From Pseudomonadota bacterium (GTDB lineage Bacteria > Pseudomonadota > Gammaproteobacteria > Steroidobacterales > Steroidobacteraceae), in the NCBI GenBank assembly GCA_019352035.1, contig JABBNZ010000025.1, positions 1-46,790 of the forward strand: DNA of 46,790 nt, given 5' to 3'. The notes under the pieces are model-generated. The model was not told the DNA's origin, did not search any database, and was given only the letters and a program-made list of their open reading frames with translations. Made by a program: the position numbers and the translations under genes. Positions 6,029 through 16,033 of this stretch are shown here, in pieces. Each line of letters starts with the position of its first letter. Position 1 is the stretch's first letter.

Positions 6029-7993
6029 ATGATTCCCGAGCTCGGCGAGTTCGCGCTGATCCTGGCGATGCTGCTCTCGGCGCTGCAGGCGTTCTTCGGC
6101 ATCGCGGGGCCGGCGCTGAAGCGCGATCGCTGGATGGCCGCCGTGCTGCCGGCCGTCTCCGGTCAGTTCGTGATGGTCGCGGTATCCATGGGGTGTCTGA
6201 TCACCTCGTTCGTGAACAACGACTTCTCGGTCAAGTACGTCGCGGAGAATTCCAACTCCGCGCTGCCGCTCTTCTATCGCGTCGCGGCGCTCTGGGGCGC
6301 GCACGCCGGCTCGCTCATCCTCTGGATCTTCCTGCTCGCCTTCTGGTCGATCGCGGCGGCGATCGGCACGGCCAGGCTGCCGAAGCCCTTCGCTTCGAGA
6401 GTGCTCGGCGTGCTCGGGGTCATCAGCTTCGGCTTTCTCCTCTACACGCTCGCCACCTCCAACCCGTTCCTGCGCCTGGATCCGCCGTGGCCGGACGGGC
6501 AGTCCCTGAACCCGCTCCTGCAGGACCCGGGCCTAGCCGCCCATCCGCCGGTCCTCTACACCGGCTATGTCGGCCTCGCGGTGGCCTTCGCCTTCGCGGG
6601 CGCGGCCATGCTCGAAGGGCGGCTCGATCGGGAGTGGGCGCGCTGGACGCGCCCGTGGACGACGGCCGCCTGGGCATTTCTCTCGTGCGGCATCGCGCTC
6701 GGCAGCTGGTGGGCGTACTACACGCTGGGGTGGGGCGGCTTCTGGTTCTGGGACCCGGTGGAGAATGCGTCCTTCATGCCGTGGCTCATGGCCACCGCGC
6801 TCATCCACTCCCTCGCCGTGACCGAGAAGCGCGGGCTCTTCAAGAGCTGGACGCTGCTGCTCGCCGTGCTTGCCTTCTCCTTGAGCCTCGTCGGCACCTT
6901 CCTCGTGCGCTCGGGCGTCCTCGTATCGGTTCACTCCTTCGCGGCAGCCCCGGGACGCGGCGAGTTCATCCTGACGTTCCTCATCATCATGATCGGCAGC
7001 GCGCTCGCGCTCTACGCCTGGCGGGCGCCGCTTTTGAAGTCGGAGGCGGGCTTCGAGCTCACCGCGCGGGAGTCCTTCCTCCTCTTCAACAACATCCTGC
7101 TCGTGACCGCCTGCGCCACCGTGTTCGCCGGCACCATCGCGCCGCTCATCGCCGCGCCCCTCGGGCTCGGCAAGCTCTCGGTCGGACCGCCTTATTTCAA
7201 CCCGACGTTCCTGCTCTCGGTCCTGCCGCTCATGGCGCTCCTCTCCGTCGGCATTCATTCGCGCTGGAAGCGCGGCAGGCTCGGGAACCGCTCGCGCATC
7301 CTCATCCTGACGCTCATCGCCTCGGCCGTGATCGGCTGCGGCGTGGTGTTTGGCTTTTTCACCGGCGGACGGGTGCTCTCGCCGATCGGCGTCACGCTCG
7401 GCGTGTGGATCATCATCTCCTCGCTCATCGAGCCCATCGACCGCCTGCGCCGGCACATCACGATCCCGCGCGCGGTCCTGGGGATGACCCTCGCGCACAT
7501 CGGGCTCGGCATCTTCGTCATCTCCATCACCTCGGTGGAGGCCTTCACGGCCCAGCGCGACGTGGCGCTCGCGCAGGGCGGCATCACGCGGCTCGGCGCG
7601 TATCAGTTCCAGTTCGAGGGCGTCAAGCCAATCCAGGGGTCCGACTACGATGGCGTCGCCGGCACCGTCCTCGTCAGCCATGATGGCTCGCCGGTCGCGG
7701 TGATGCGCCCCGAGAAGCGGGAGTACTTCGTCCAGCACATCGGCACGACCCATTCGGCGATCTACATGTACCGGGTCAGCAACATTCTGGTCGCGCTCGG
7801 CCAGGATCTCGGGGACGGCCGCTGGAGCCTGCGGGTGCAGGTGAGGCCGCTCGTGACTTTCATCTGGCTGGCCGCATTCATCATGGCAGCGGGCGGCATG
7901 CTCGCCATTTCCGATCGCCGCTATCGGATCGCGCAGGCGCGTGAGCCTGCGATCGAACCGGTCGGCGCCGTCACCCGGAGCGGGGCCGGATGA
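6029..7993 (+). CDS. ccmF: Cytochrome c heme lyase subunit CcmF
   Basis: Large polytopic protein of 654 residues, full length for the family. It takes heme from CcmE and joins it to the apocytochrome CXXCH with CcmG, CcmH and CcmI. The tryptophan-rich motif WGGFWFWDPVENASF is at 235-249. His-containing loops flank it (AHPPVLYTGY near 171; LVRSGVLVSVHSFA near 290), and there are more than a dozen hydrophobic helices and a periplasmic C-terminal domain. It starts directly after the ccmE stop, and its last codon overlaps the ccmG start. Confidence 0.97.
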   Translation: MIPELGEFALILAMLLSALQAFFGIAGPALKRDRWMAAVLPAVSGQFVMVAVSMGCLITSFVNNDFSVKYVAENSNSALPLFYRVAALWGAHAGSLILWIFLLAFWSIAAAIGTARLPKPFASRVLGVLGVISFGFLLYTLATSNPFLRLDPPWPDGQSLNPLLQDPGLAAHPPVLYTGYVGLAVAFAFAGAAMLEGRLDREWARWTRPWTTAAWAFLSCGIALGSWWAYYTLGWGGFWFWDPVENASFMPWLMATALIHSLAVTEKRGLFKSWTLLLAVLAFSLSLVGTFLVRSGVLVSVHSFAAAPGRGEFILTFLIIMIGSALALYAWRAPLLKSEAGFELTARESFLLFNNILLVTACATVFAGTIAPLIAAPLGLGKLSVGPPYFNPTFLLSVLPLMALLSVGIHSRWKRGRLGNRSRILILTLIASAVIGCGVVFGFFTGGRVLSPIGVTLGVWIIISSLIEPIDRLRRHITIPRAVLGMTLAHIGLGIFVISITSVEAFTAQRDVALAQGGITRLGAYQFQFEGVKPIQGSDYDGVAGTVLVSHDGSPVAVMRPEKREYFVQHIGTTHSAIYMYRVSNILVALGQDLGDGRWSLRVQVRPLVTFIWLAAFIMAAGGMLAISDRRYRIAQAREPAIEPVGAVTRSGAG

Positions 7994-8553
7994 GCCGCTT
8001 CGTCAACCGCTTCACGGTGCCGCTCGCGATCTTCGCGGTGCTGGTGGTGGTGTTCGCCATCGGCATCAAGGACTCGCCGGACAAGGACCTCATTCCCTCG
8101 CCCCTCATCGGCAAGCCGGCGCCCGCGTTCGCGCTGCCGAGCCTGACCGATCCGGGCCGGAAGGTGACCTCGGCGCAGTATCGCGGCCACTGGTACCTCT
8201 TCAACATCTGGGGCACCTGGTGCATCGACTGCCGCATCGAGCAGCCGATGCTCCTCAGGATCAAGCAGACGGGCATCATCCCCATCGTGGGCCTCGACTG
8301 GAAGGATGACCCGAAGGATGCGCGCTCGTATCTGAAGCAGGCGGGGGACCCGTACCAGAGCATCGCCGTCGATCAGGACGGCGCCGAAGCGATCATGTGG
8401 GGCGCGTACGGCGCGCCGGAGACCTTCCTGGTGAACCCCGAGGGGATCGTGGTCTACAAGCGCATCGGACCGATCACCGAGCGCGCCTGGGCGCAGGACA
8501 TCCTGCCGCGCCTGCCGCTGACCTCGACCCCGGATGCCGCTTCGAGCTCCTGA
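7990..8553 (+). CDS. ccmG: Thiol:disulfide oxidoreductase CcmG/DsbE
   Basis: Periplasmic membrane-anchored thioredoxin-like protein, 187 residues, which keeps apocytochrome c or CcmH thiols reduced. An uncleaved N-terminal anchor (about 9-25) is followed by the thioredoxin fold. Its active site is Cys78-Cys81 in NIWGTWCIDCR, and the cis-proline region GAPETFLV lies near 140. The CcmG subgroup Glu-rich insertion region is short. It overlaps ccmF by 4 bp and ccmH by 1 bp. Confidence 0.94.
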   Translation: MSRFVNRFTVPLAIFAVLVVVFAIGIKDSPDKDLIPSPLIGKPAPAFALPSLTDPGRKVTSAQYRGHWYLFNIWGTWCIDCRIEQPMLLRIKQTGIIPIVGLDWKDDPKDARSYLKQAGDPYQSIAVDQDGAEAIMWGAYGAPETFLVNPEGIVVYKRIGPITERAWAQDILPRLPLTSTPDAASSS

Positions 8554-9002
8554 TGAGACACCGCGCCGCCTCCATCCTCATCGCCGTCCTCGCGGCCTCG
8601 TTGCTGCTCGGGTCCTCCTCGGTTCACGCCATCGCCTACACCCAGATGCCGACCCCGCAGCTCGAGGCGAGGTACCTCCACCTCATCCGCAACTTCCGCT
8701 GCATGCAGTGTCAGGATGAGTCGCTGGCCGATTCCCCGGTGGACCTCGCGGCCGAGATGCGCCGGCACATCCGCGACATGTTGCTCGCCGGCAAGACCGA
8801 CCAGCAGATCCGGGACTTCATGGTCTCGCGCTACGGCTACTTCATCCTCTTCAAGCCGCCCTTCGTGGCGAAGACCGCCTGGCTGTGGCTGACTCCGGGC
8901 GCGGTGCTCCTCGTGGGAGTGATCGCCGCGCTCGTCATCATCCGCAGGCGCGCGGTGCTCGTCGCGAGCGATCCCCAAGATGACGACCTCACGGATGCCT
9001 GA
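8553..9002 (+). CDS. ccmH: Cytochrome c maturation protein CcmH (CcmL-type)
   Basis: Thiol protein of 149 residues that binds the apocytochrome heme site. A cleavable signal peptide (about 1-26, ending VHA) is followed by a three-helix domain with the FRCMQC motif (Cys50, Cys53), which stands for the usual LRCxxC. A C-terminal transmembrane helix (about 109-130) and an acidic tail follow. Only this short form is present; the TPR part fused to it in E. coli is the next gene here. The ATG at 8553 overlaps the ccmG stop and leaves a good signal peptide. Confidence 0.94.
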   Translation: MRHRAASILIAVLAASLLLGSSSVHAIAYTQMPTPQLEARYLHLIRNFRCMQCQDESLADSPVDLAAEMRRHIRDMLLAGKTDQQIRDFMVSRYGYFILFKPPFVAKTAWLWLTPGAVLLVGVIAALVIIRRRAVLVASDPQDDDLTDA

Positions 9003-9005
9003 CGA

Positions 9006-9674
9006 ATGATCCTTTTCATCGTACTTGCCGCGGCGCTGGCCGCGGCCTGCGTGGCCGTGATCGCGGTGCCGCTCCTGAAGCCCGTGCCGTCCCGGACCGC
9101 GACCGCCCCGTGGGCCGCGCTCGGCGCGGCTGGGGTGTTGGTCATCGGCTCTGCGGCGCTCTATCCGACCTGGAGCAACTGGTCGTGGCACAAGTCCCCG
9201 GGCATCGGCTCGCCCGAGGGCATGATCGAGCGGCTCATCCACCGGCTCAACGACCATCCCGGCGATGTGGCCGGCTGGCTCATGCTCGGGCGCTCCTACG
9301 TCGTGCTGCAGGAGTATCCGCTGGCGGTGCGCGCCTACACCCGGGCCGATCACGCGGCGGGAGGGCGTAGCGCCGAGGCGCTGGTCGGGGAGGCGGAAGC
9401 CATCTCGCTCATGAACAATTCCCAGATCAGCGGCGCGGCCGGCCGGCTCATCGAGCGCGCGCTCGCAATCGATCCGACCGACCCGCAGGCGCTCTTCTTC
9501 GGAGCGGCCGCGGCGATGCACCGGGGCGAGCTGCCGCTCGCGCGCGCCCGCTTCACCAAGCTCCTCGCCCTCAACCCGCCCGCCCGTGTCAAGGCAATCC
9601 TCGAGCAGGAGATCTCGGGGATCGATCGCCAGTTGGCATCGGCCCATCCCGCCCCCTCTCCAAAGAAGCCCTGA
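9006..9674 (+). CDS. ccmI: CcmI-like TPR apocytochrome chaperone
   Basis: Membrane-anchored TPR protein of 222 residues, the last gene of the ccm operon. An N-terminal helix (about 1-22) and a second hydrophobic segment (35-52) flank a short loop. TPR-type repeats run from about 80 to 200 (GWLMLGRSYVVLQEYPLAVRAYTRA; ALFFGAAAAMHRGELPLARARFTKLLAL). CcmI holds apocytochrome c for the heme lyase. It is shorter than the roughly 400-residue proteins of some bacteria, so the C-terminal extra domain is missing. The position 3 bp after ccmH supports the call. Confidence 0.85.
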   Translation: MILFIVLAAALAAACVAVIAVPLLKPVPSRTATAPWAALGAAGVLVIGSAALYPTWSNWSWHKSPGIGSPEGMIERLIHRLNDHPGDVAGWLMLGRSYVVLQEYPLAVRAYTRADHAAGGRSAEALVGEAEAISLMNNSQISGAAGRLIERALAIDPTDPQALFFGAAAAMHRGELPLARARFTKLLALNPPARVKAILEQEISGIDRQLASAHPAPSPKKP

Positions 9675-9880
9675 GCGATCCAACGGCGGTTGGAGGAACC
9701 GGCCACCGTCGCCGTGCCGGCGTCCCAACTGGAACCGCAATGCAGCCGGCATGCCTCTTGCTGAGTACTGTCTGCTCGCTGGGCGGGGATTTCTCGGAAG
9801 TCCTTGGGGCGCACATCGATTGCTGCCGCTGTGTTCGCCCGCGAGCCCCACGAACCCAGCTTGTGTGAGGAGAAGTAGTG

Positions 9881-10264
9881 ATGGCTCAGGTATCAGGTCA
9901 TGATGGACGCAGCACGGAGGGCCGTACGTCCAATCGGGGCTTTGCTTCCATGAACGCCGAGCGGCAGCGCCAGATCGCCAGTATGGGCGGTAAGGCGGTA
10001 CCGGACGAGAAGCGCAGCTTCTCGCAAAATCGGCGCCTGGCGGCGGAAGCAGGCCGAAAGGGCGGACAGAGCGTTCCGGGAGCGAAACGCAGTTTCTCGC
10101 AGAATCGCGCGCTTGCCGCGACGGCGGGCCGCAAAGGAGGACAGAGCGTGCCGGATGAGAAGCGCAGCTTCTCGCAGAATCCGGAGCTCGCCGCAGAGGC
10201 CGGCCGCAAGGGCGGCCAGGCGAGCCACGGAGGAGGTGGCGAGCACCGCGAGTCGAGGTCCTAG
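9881..10264 (+). CDS. KGG-repeat stress protein
   Basis: Small very hydrophilic protein of 127 residues. Three near-identical repeats of about 33 residues carry the motif KRSFSQN...LAA.AGRKGGQ, preceded by a divergent copy (RQRQIASMGGKAVPDE). These KGG repeats define the GsiB-like general stress family, linked in other bacteria to desiccation or general stress; the biochemical function is not settled. The start ATG at 9881 has a strong GAGGAGAAG site 7-10 bp before it; an in-frame GTG sits just upstream at 9878. A terminator-like hairpin follows. It stands alone between the ccm and thi operons. The DNA repeats are similar enough to allow slippage or recombination. Confidence 0.85.
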   Translation: MAQVSGHDGRSTEGRTSNRGFASMNAERQRQIASMGGKAVPDEKRSFSQNRRLAAEAGRKGGQSVPGAKRSFSQNRALAATAGRKGGQSVPDEKRSFSQNPELAAEAGRKGGQASHGGGGEHRESRS

Positions 10265-10304
10265 GCGCCCCAGGCGCCCCCACCCGGTCCTTCGGGACCC
10301 GAGT

Positions 10305-10333
10305 GCCGGCGGCCATCGAGCTGCCGGCGTTTT
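10305..10333 (+). terminator. Rho-independent terminator-like hairpin after the KGG gene
   Basis: CCGGCGGC (10306-10313) and GCTGCCGG (10320-10327) pair with one G-U wobble around a 6-nt loop and are followed by CGTTTT. A second small hairpin with a TTCG loop lies just upstream (about 10286-10299). The position 40 bp after a stop codon fits termination. Confidence 0.6.
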
Positions 10334-10409
10334 CGGAGGGCTTTGCCTTGCAAAGATTACCCTCCCGATTGCAGTTCTTACCGATCCGCTCCCGGCCTAG
10401 GTGGGTCTC

Positions 10410-10438
10410 TTGACCCTCCGCACCCCGTGGACTATGGT
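10410..10438 (+). promoter_or_regulatory. Sigma70-like promoter of the thi operon
   Basis: TTGACC (10410-10415), a 17-bp spacer and TATGGT (10433-10438). Transcription would begin around 10445, a few bases before the riboswitch aptamer, exactly where a riboswitch leader should start. Confidence 0.7.
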
Positions 10439-10450
10439 CCTGCCAGCACT

Positions 10451-10554
10451 AACTAGGGGAGCTCCGGCAAGGGGCTGAGAGGCCAATGGCGCCGGCACGG
10501 CGCGGCATGGCGACCCTCTGAACCTGATCCAGTTCATGCTGGCGTAGGAAAGTT
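10451..10554 (+). promoter_or_regulatory. TPP riboswitch (thi box)
   Basis: All conserved thi-box blocks are present in order. AACT (10451) closes P1 with AGTT (10551), then come GGGGAGC, GGCTGAGA, a variable P3 stem, ACCCTCTGAACCTGATCC and GCTGGCGTAGGAA. It lies 72 bp before thiC. When TPP binds, expression should fall. I see no strong terminator with a T-run between the aptamer and thiC, so control is more likely through access to the GAGGAG ribosome binding site at 10612-10617; this is inference. Confidence 0.95.
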
Positions 10555-10574
10555 CTTTTCCGTCCGCTTCCTGA

Positions 10575-12434
<1,860 letters not shown>

Positions 12435-12438
12435 AGCC

Positions 12439-13470
12439 GTGCGCGCCGTCGTCCTCGGCGCAGGTGTGGCGGGGCTCGCCTGCGCGGTGGAGCTCGCCGA
12501 GCGCGGCGTGGCGGTGCAGGTGTTGGAGCGGGGGGAGCGGCTGGGCGCGCGCTGCTGCTCCTGGTACGCGGGCGGGATGCTCGCGCCCTGGTGCGAGCGC
12601 GAGAGCGCGGAGCCGGTGGTGGCGACTTTGGGCGCGGAGAGCCTCGGGTGGTGGGCGTCCAAGTACCCGGGCACCGTCCGCGCCGGGAGCCTCGTCATCG
12701 CCCATGGCCGCGATGCGGGCGAGCTGCGCCAGTTCGCGCGCCGCACCGAGCGCTACGAATGGCTGGATGCCGCGGGCATCGGGGCGCTCGAGCCCGACCT
12801 CGCGGACCGATTCAGCCAGGCGCTGCACTTCCCGGAGGAAGGTCATCTCGATCCGCGCGCCGCGCTCGCCGCGCTCGCCGACAGGCTCGCGGCGCTCGGC
12901 GCGCCGATCCGCTTCGGCGCCGAAGCGCAGGCCTGCGAGCAGACCGCGCGCGCCGCGCAGGCGGCCGGCGATACGGTGATCGACTGCCGCGGCCTCGAAG
13001 CGCGCGATGCGCTGCCCGACCTTCGCGGCGTCAAGGGCGAGATGCTGATCGTGAAGCTCCCCGAGGTCAGACTGTCGAGGCCGGTGCGGGTGCTTCATCC
13101 GCGGGTGCCGATCTACATCGTCCCGCGGGGCGATGCCCACTACATGATCGGCGCCACCATGATCGAGAGCGATCAGCCGACCCGCATCAGCGCGCGCTCC
13201 ATGCTGGAGCTGCTCGGCGCCGCCTACGCGCTGCATCCGGCCTTCGGCGAGGCGCAGATCGTCGAGATCGGCACCGGCGTGCGGCCCGCCTTCCCGGACA
13301 ACCTGCCGCGCGTGCGCCGCGTCGGCGGCCGGCTCTACGTGAACGGACTTTATCGGCACGGCTTCCTGCTCGCCCCGGCGCTCGCGCGCCAGGTTGCGGA
13401 GCAGGTGCTCGCGGGCCGTCAGTCATCCGAGGTGCTGCATGAAGATTCTGGTCAACGGCGACTCGCGTGA
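12439..13470 (+). CDS. thiO: Glycine oxidase ThiO
   Basis: FAD-dependent oxidase of 343 residues that makes iminoglycine (dehydroglycine) for the thiazole from glycine and oxygen. A Rossmann GAGVAGLACAVELAERG motif is at the N-terminus, with an acidic residue ending beta-2 (VLERG). DAO-family segments SWYAGGMLAP, GEMLIVKLPE and a C-terminal YVNGLYRHGFLLAP follow. ThiO in place of the oxygen-sensitive ThiH implies aerobic thiamine synthesis. The start is a GTG at 12439, because the open frame runs on into thiC upstream. The gene overlaps thiS by 32 bp. Confidence 0.92.
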   Translation: MRAVVLGAGVAGLACAVELAERGVAVQVLERGERLGARCCSWYAGGMLAPWCERESAEPVVATLGAESLGWWASKYPGTVRAGSLVIAHGRDAGELRQFARRTERYEWLDAAGIGALEPDLADRFSQALHFPEEGHLDPRAALAALADRLAALGAPIRFGAEAQACEQTARAAQAAGDTVIDCRGLEARDALPDLRGVKGEMLIVKLPEVRLSRPVRVLHPRVPIYIVPRGDAHYMIGATMIESDQPTRISARSMLELLGAAYALHPAFGEAQIVEIGTGVRPAFPDNLPRVRRVGGRLYVNGLYRHGFLLAPALARQVAEQVLAGRQSSEVLHEDSGQRRLA

Positions 13471-13636
13471 GATCCGGGCGGCGGATCTTTCCGGCGCCCT
13501 CGAGGAGCTGGGGTACGGCGGGGCGGTGCTCGCCACGGCCGTCAATGGCGAGTTCGTGCCGGTGGCGGCGCGGCAGGCGGCACGCCTCGCCGACGGCGAT
13601 CGGATCGAAGTGCTGGCGCCGATGCAGGGCGGCTAG
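13439..13636 (+). CDS. thiS: Sulfur carrier protein ThiS
   Basis: Ubiquitin-fold sulfur carrier of 65 residues ending in the essential Gly-Gly (APMQGG). The N-terminal [12 protein letters not shown] and the [14 protein letters not shown] end are typical. Its C-terminus is adenylated by ThiF and thiocarboxylated, then gives sulfur to ThiG. The ATG at 13439 lies inside the 3' end of thiO, so the two are probably translationally coupled. Confidence 0.95.
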   Translation: MKILVNGDSREIRAADLSGALEELGYGGAVLATAVNGEFVPVAARQAARLADGDRIEVLAPMQGG

Positions 13637-13650
13637 GAGCGGGGGCGGTC

Positions 13651-14424
13651 ATGTTGCGACTCTATGACACGGAGCTGCGCTCGCGGCTGCTGCTCGGCAC
13701 CGCCCGCTATCCCTCGCCGTCGCTCCTCGCCGAATCGGTGAAGGCGAGCGGGGCGCAGGTCGTCACCGTATCCCTTCGCCGGGAATCCGGCGGGGAGCGC
13801 TCCGGCCAGGGCTTTTGGTCGATCGTGCGCGATCTCGGCGCGCGGGTGCTGCCCAACACGGCGGGCTGTCACTCCGTGAAGGAAGCCGTCACCACGGCAC
13901 AGATGGGACGCGAAGTCTTCGGCACTTCCTGGGTGAAGCTCGAAGTGATCGGGGAGGACGAGACGCTGCAGCCGGATGTGTTCGGACTCGTGGAAGCGGC
14001 ACGCATCCTCTGCAAGGAAGGGTTCGAGGTCTTCCCCTATACCACCGAGGACCTCATCGTCGCGGAGCGCCTCCTCGAGGCGGGCTGCCGTATCCTCATG
14101 CCCTGGGGCTCGCCGATCGGCTCCGGGCGCGGCCTCAACAATCTCTTCGGCCTGAAGGCGCTGCGGGCCCGCTTTCCCGAGGTGGCGATGGTGGTCGATG
14201 CCGGGATCGGCGTGCCGTCGCACGCCGCGCAAGCATTGGAGCTCGGCTTCGATGCCGTGCTCATCAACACCGCCGTCTCCCAGGCACGCGATCCGGTCGG
14301 GATGGCGGCCGCGTTCGCTCAAGCGGTGGCGGCGGGCAGGGCGGCTTACGAGGCCGGTCCCATGGAGCCGCGCGACCTCGCCGTGCCCTCGACGCCGGTC
14401 ATCGGCAAGGCATTCCTCGGATGA
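13651..14424 (+). CDS. thiG: Thiazole synthase ThiG
   Basis: TIM-barrel enzyme of 257 residues that condenses deoxyxylulose phosphate, ThiS thiocarboxylate and dehydroglycine into the thiazole. The Schiff-base Lys is in [17 protein letters not shown] (around residue 95). Other family segments are [38 protein letters not shown], and the phosphate-binding end [18 protein letters not shown]. The ATG at 13651 follows thiS by 14 bp. The stop overlaps the thiE start. Confidence 0.97.
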   Translation: MLRLYDTELRSRLLLGTARYPSPSLLAESVKASGAQVVTVSLRRESGGERSGQGFWSIVRDLGARVLPNTAGCHSVKEAVTTAQMGREVFGTSWVKLEVIGEDETLQPDVFGLVEAARILCKEGFEVFPYTTEDLIVAERLLEAGCRILMPWGSPIGSGRGLNNLFGLKALRARFPEVAMVVDAGIGVPSHAAQALELGFDAVLINTAVSQARDPVGMAAAFAQAVAAGRAAYEAGPMEPRDLAVPSTPVIGKAFLG

Positions 14425-15062
14425 GCCTGCCGCGCGTCTACCCAATCGTCGACAGTGCGGACTGGGTCCGACGGCTGTTGCCCGCCGGCGCGCGCCTGGT
14501 GCAGCTTCGCATCAAGGACCGCCCCGCCGTGGAGTTGCGGGCCGAGATCCGCGAGTCAAAGGATCTCTGCGCAACCGCCGGCGCGCAGCTCATCGTCAAC
14601 GATCACTGGCAGCTCGCCCTCGAGGAGGGATGCGATTTCGTGCATCTGGGCCAGGGCGATCTCGACACGGCCGACGTGCCTGCGCTGCGCCGCGCCGGCC
14701 TCCGGCTCGGCATCAGCACGCACGATGAGGCGGAGCTCACGAGGGCGCTCGGGTTCGAGCCGGATTACGTGGCGCTCGGCCCCATTTACCCGACGCTCCT
14801 CAAGGCGATGCCCTTCGCGCCGCAAGGGCTCGGCCGGATCGGCCAGTGGAAGCGGCGGATCGGCGCCCTGCCGCTCATCGCCATCGGCGGCATCACGCTG
14901 GAGCGGCTGCCCGGCGTGCTCGAGGCAGGAGCGGACTCGGCGGCCGTCGTGACGGACATCGTCCGCCATGCCGACCCCGAGCGACGGATGGAGGAGTGGG
15001 TAAGGGCGGCGCCTTCATCGACCGCCACGGACGGCCACCACCACGGCCCTCCCGATGACTGA
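14421..15062 (+). CDS. thiE: Thiamine phosphate synthase ThiE
   Basis: Couples HMP pyrophosphate with thiazole phosphate to give thiamine phosphate. It has 213 residues. The TIM-barrel motifs are clear: [10 protein letters not shown], ndrift segment [49 protein letters not shown] and LPLIAIGGI. The usual pyrophosphate loop TxTK appears as TLLKAM, a mild departure. A Thr/His/Pro-rich tail of about 15 residues is extra. The ATG overlaps the thiG stop, and the 3' end overlaps thiF by 8 bp. Confidence 0.93.
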   Translation: MSLPRVYPIVDSADWVRRLLPAGARLVQLRIKDRPAVELRAEIRESKDLCATAGAQLIVNDHWQLALEEGCDFVHLGQGDLDTADVPALRRAGLRLGISTHDEAELTRALGFEPDYVALGPIYPTLLKAMPFAPQGLGRIGQWKRRIGALPLIAIGGITLERLPGVLEAGADSAAVVTDIVRHADPERRMEEWVRAAPSSTATDGHHHGPPDD

Positions 15063-16029
15063 CCGCTACAGCCGCCAGACAGTCCTGCCCGAAGTCGGCC
15101 CCGAGGGCCAGCAGCGCCTGCGCGCGGCCAGCGTGCTGGTCGTGGGCGCCGGCGGACTCGGCTGCGCGGTGCTGCAGTACCTCTGCGCCGCAGGCGTCGG
15201 GCGGCTTTTCATCCTCGATCACGACCGCGTCGAGGAATCCAACCTCCACCGCCAGCCGCTCTACCGCATGAGCGATCTCGGCGAGCCAAAGGCTCTCGCG
15301 GCTGCAGCGGCGATGCATGCGCTCAACCCGCAGGTGCGCGCGGACGGTGCCGTGCAGCGCCTGACTCCGGCCAACGCGGCCGAGTGGGTCGCGCGCGCCG
15401 ATATCGTCGTGGATGCCGCGGACAGCCTCGCGCTGACCTACATCCTCAGCGACGAATGCCAACATCGCGCCAAGCCGCTCGTCAGCGCCTCGGTGCTGGG
15501 CCTCTCCGGGTACGTGGGCGCCTTCTGCGGCGGCGCGCCGAGCTACCGCGCCGTGTTTCCCGAGATGCCCCGCCTAGCAGGCTCCTGCGCGCAATCGGGC
15601 GTCCTCGGCACCGCCGTTGGCGTCATCGGGACACTGCAGGCGCATTTGACGCTCGCGCTCCTGCTGCAACTGTCTCCGACCATGCTCGGAGAGCTCGTGA
15701 GCGTCGACTTCCGCTCGCTGCGGTTCAGTGGATTCTCCTTCGCCGCGGCGAGTGAGCCCGAGGCGCCCCCGCTGCGCTTCATTGCGCCCGAGCACGTGAG
15801 TGAGGCCGACGTGGTGGTCGATCTGCGCAGCCTGACGGAGGCGCCGAAGTCGCCATTCCCGAGTGCGCTGCGCGTCGGGGTGGAGGAGGTGGAGCGCACA
15901 GGGCTCGCGCAGGTGCGGGACGCCCGGGTGGTGCTCTGCTGCCGCTCCGGCATCCGCGCCTGGCGCGCGGCCGAGGCGCTGCGCCGTGCAGGGCATACGG
16001 ATCTTGCCCTCATCGCCCTCGGAGACTGA
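15055..16029 (+). CDS. thiF: ThiF-type adenylyltransferase fused to a rhodanese domain
   Basis: E1-like enzyme of 324 residues that adenylates the ThiS C-terminus. The adenylation domain (1-245) has the ATP loop VVGAGGLGC, LDHDRVEESNLHRQ, the DxxD-like VVDAADSLALTY and the catalytic-loop Cys in GSCAQSGVLG. A small rhodanese domain (about 250-324) ends with the active-site loop CCRSGIRAW, so sulfur transfer is built in. Odd point: both zinc-binding Cys pairs of MoeB/ThiF are gone. The first CxxC is replaced by SYRA, and no Cys pair follows VDFRSLRF. The enzyme may be zinc-free. MoeB is an alternative name; the operon decides for ThiF. Confidence 0.9.
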   Translation: MTDRYSRQTVLPEVGPEGQQRLRAASVLVVGAGGLGCAVLQYLCAAGVGRLFILDHDRVEESNLHRQPLYRMSDLGEPKALAAAAAMHALNPQVRADGAVQRLTPANAAEWVARADIVVDAADSLALTYILSDECQHRAKPLVSASVLGLSGYVGAFCGGAPSYRAVFPEMPRLAGSCAQSGVLGTAVGVIGTLQAHLTLALLLQLSPTMLGELVSVDFRSLRFSGFSFAAASEPEAPPLRFIAPEHVSEADVVVDLRSLTEAPKSPFPSALRVGVEEVERTGLAQVRDARVVLCCRSGIRAWRAAEALRRAGHTDLALIALGD

Positions 16030-16033
16030 GCGC

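Noticed and set aside
9679-9694. CCAAC/GTTGG hairpin just after ccmI
   Set aside because: Only 5 bp with a 4-nt loop and no T-run; too weak to call a terminator.
8454-10316. Very long minus-strand open frame across ccmH, ccmI and the KGG gene
   Set aside because: Composition is Arg/Gly/His-rich antisense shadow of well-identified genes on the other strand; no motif or ribosome site.
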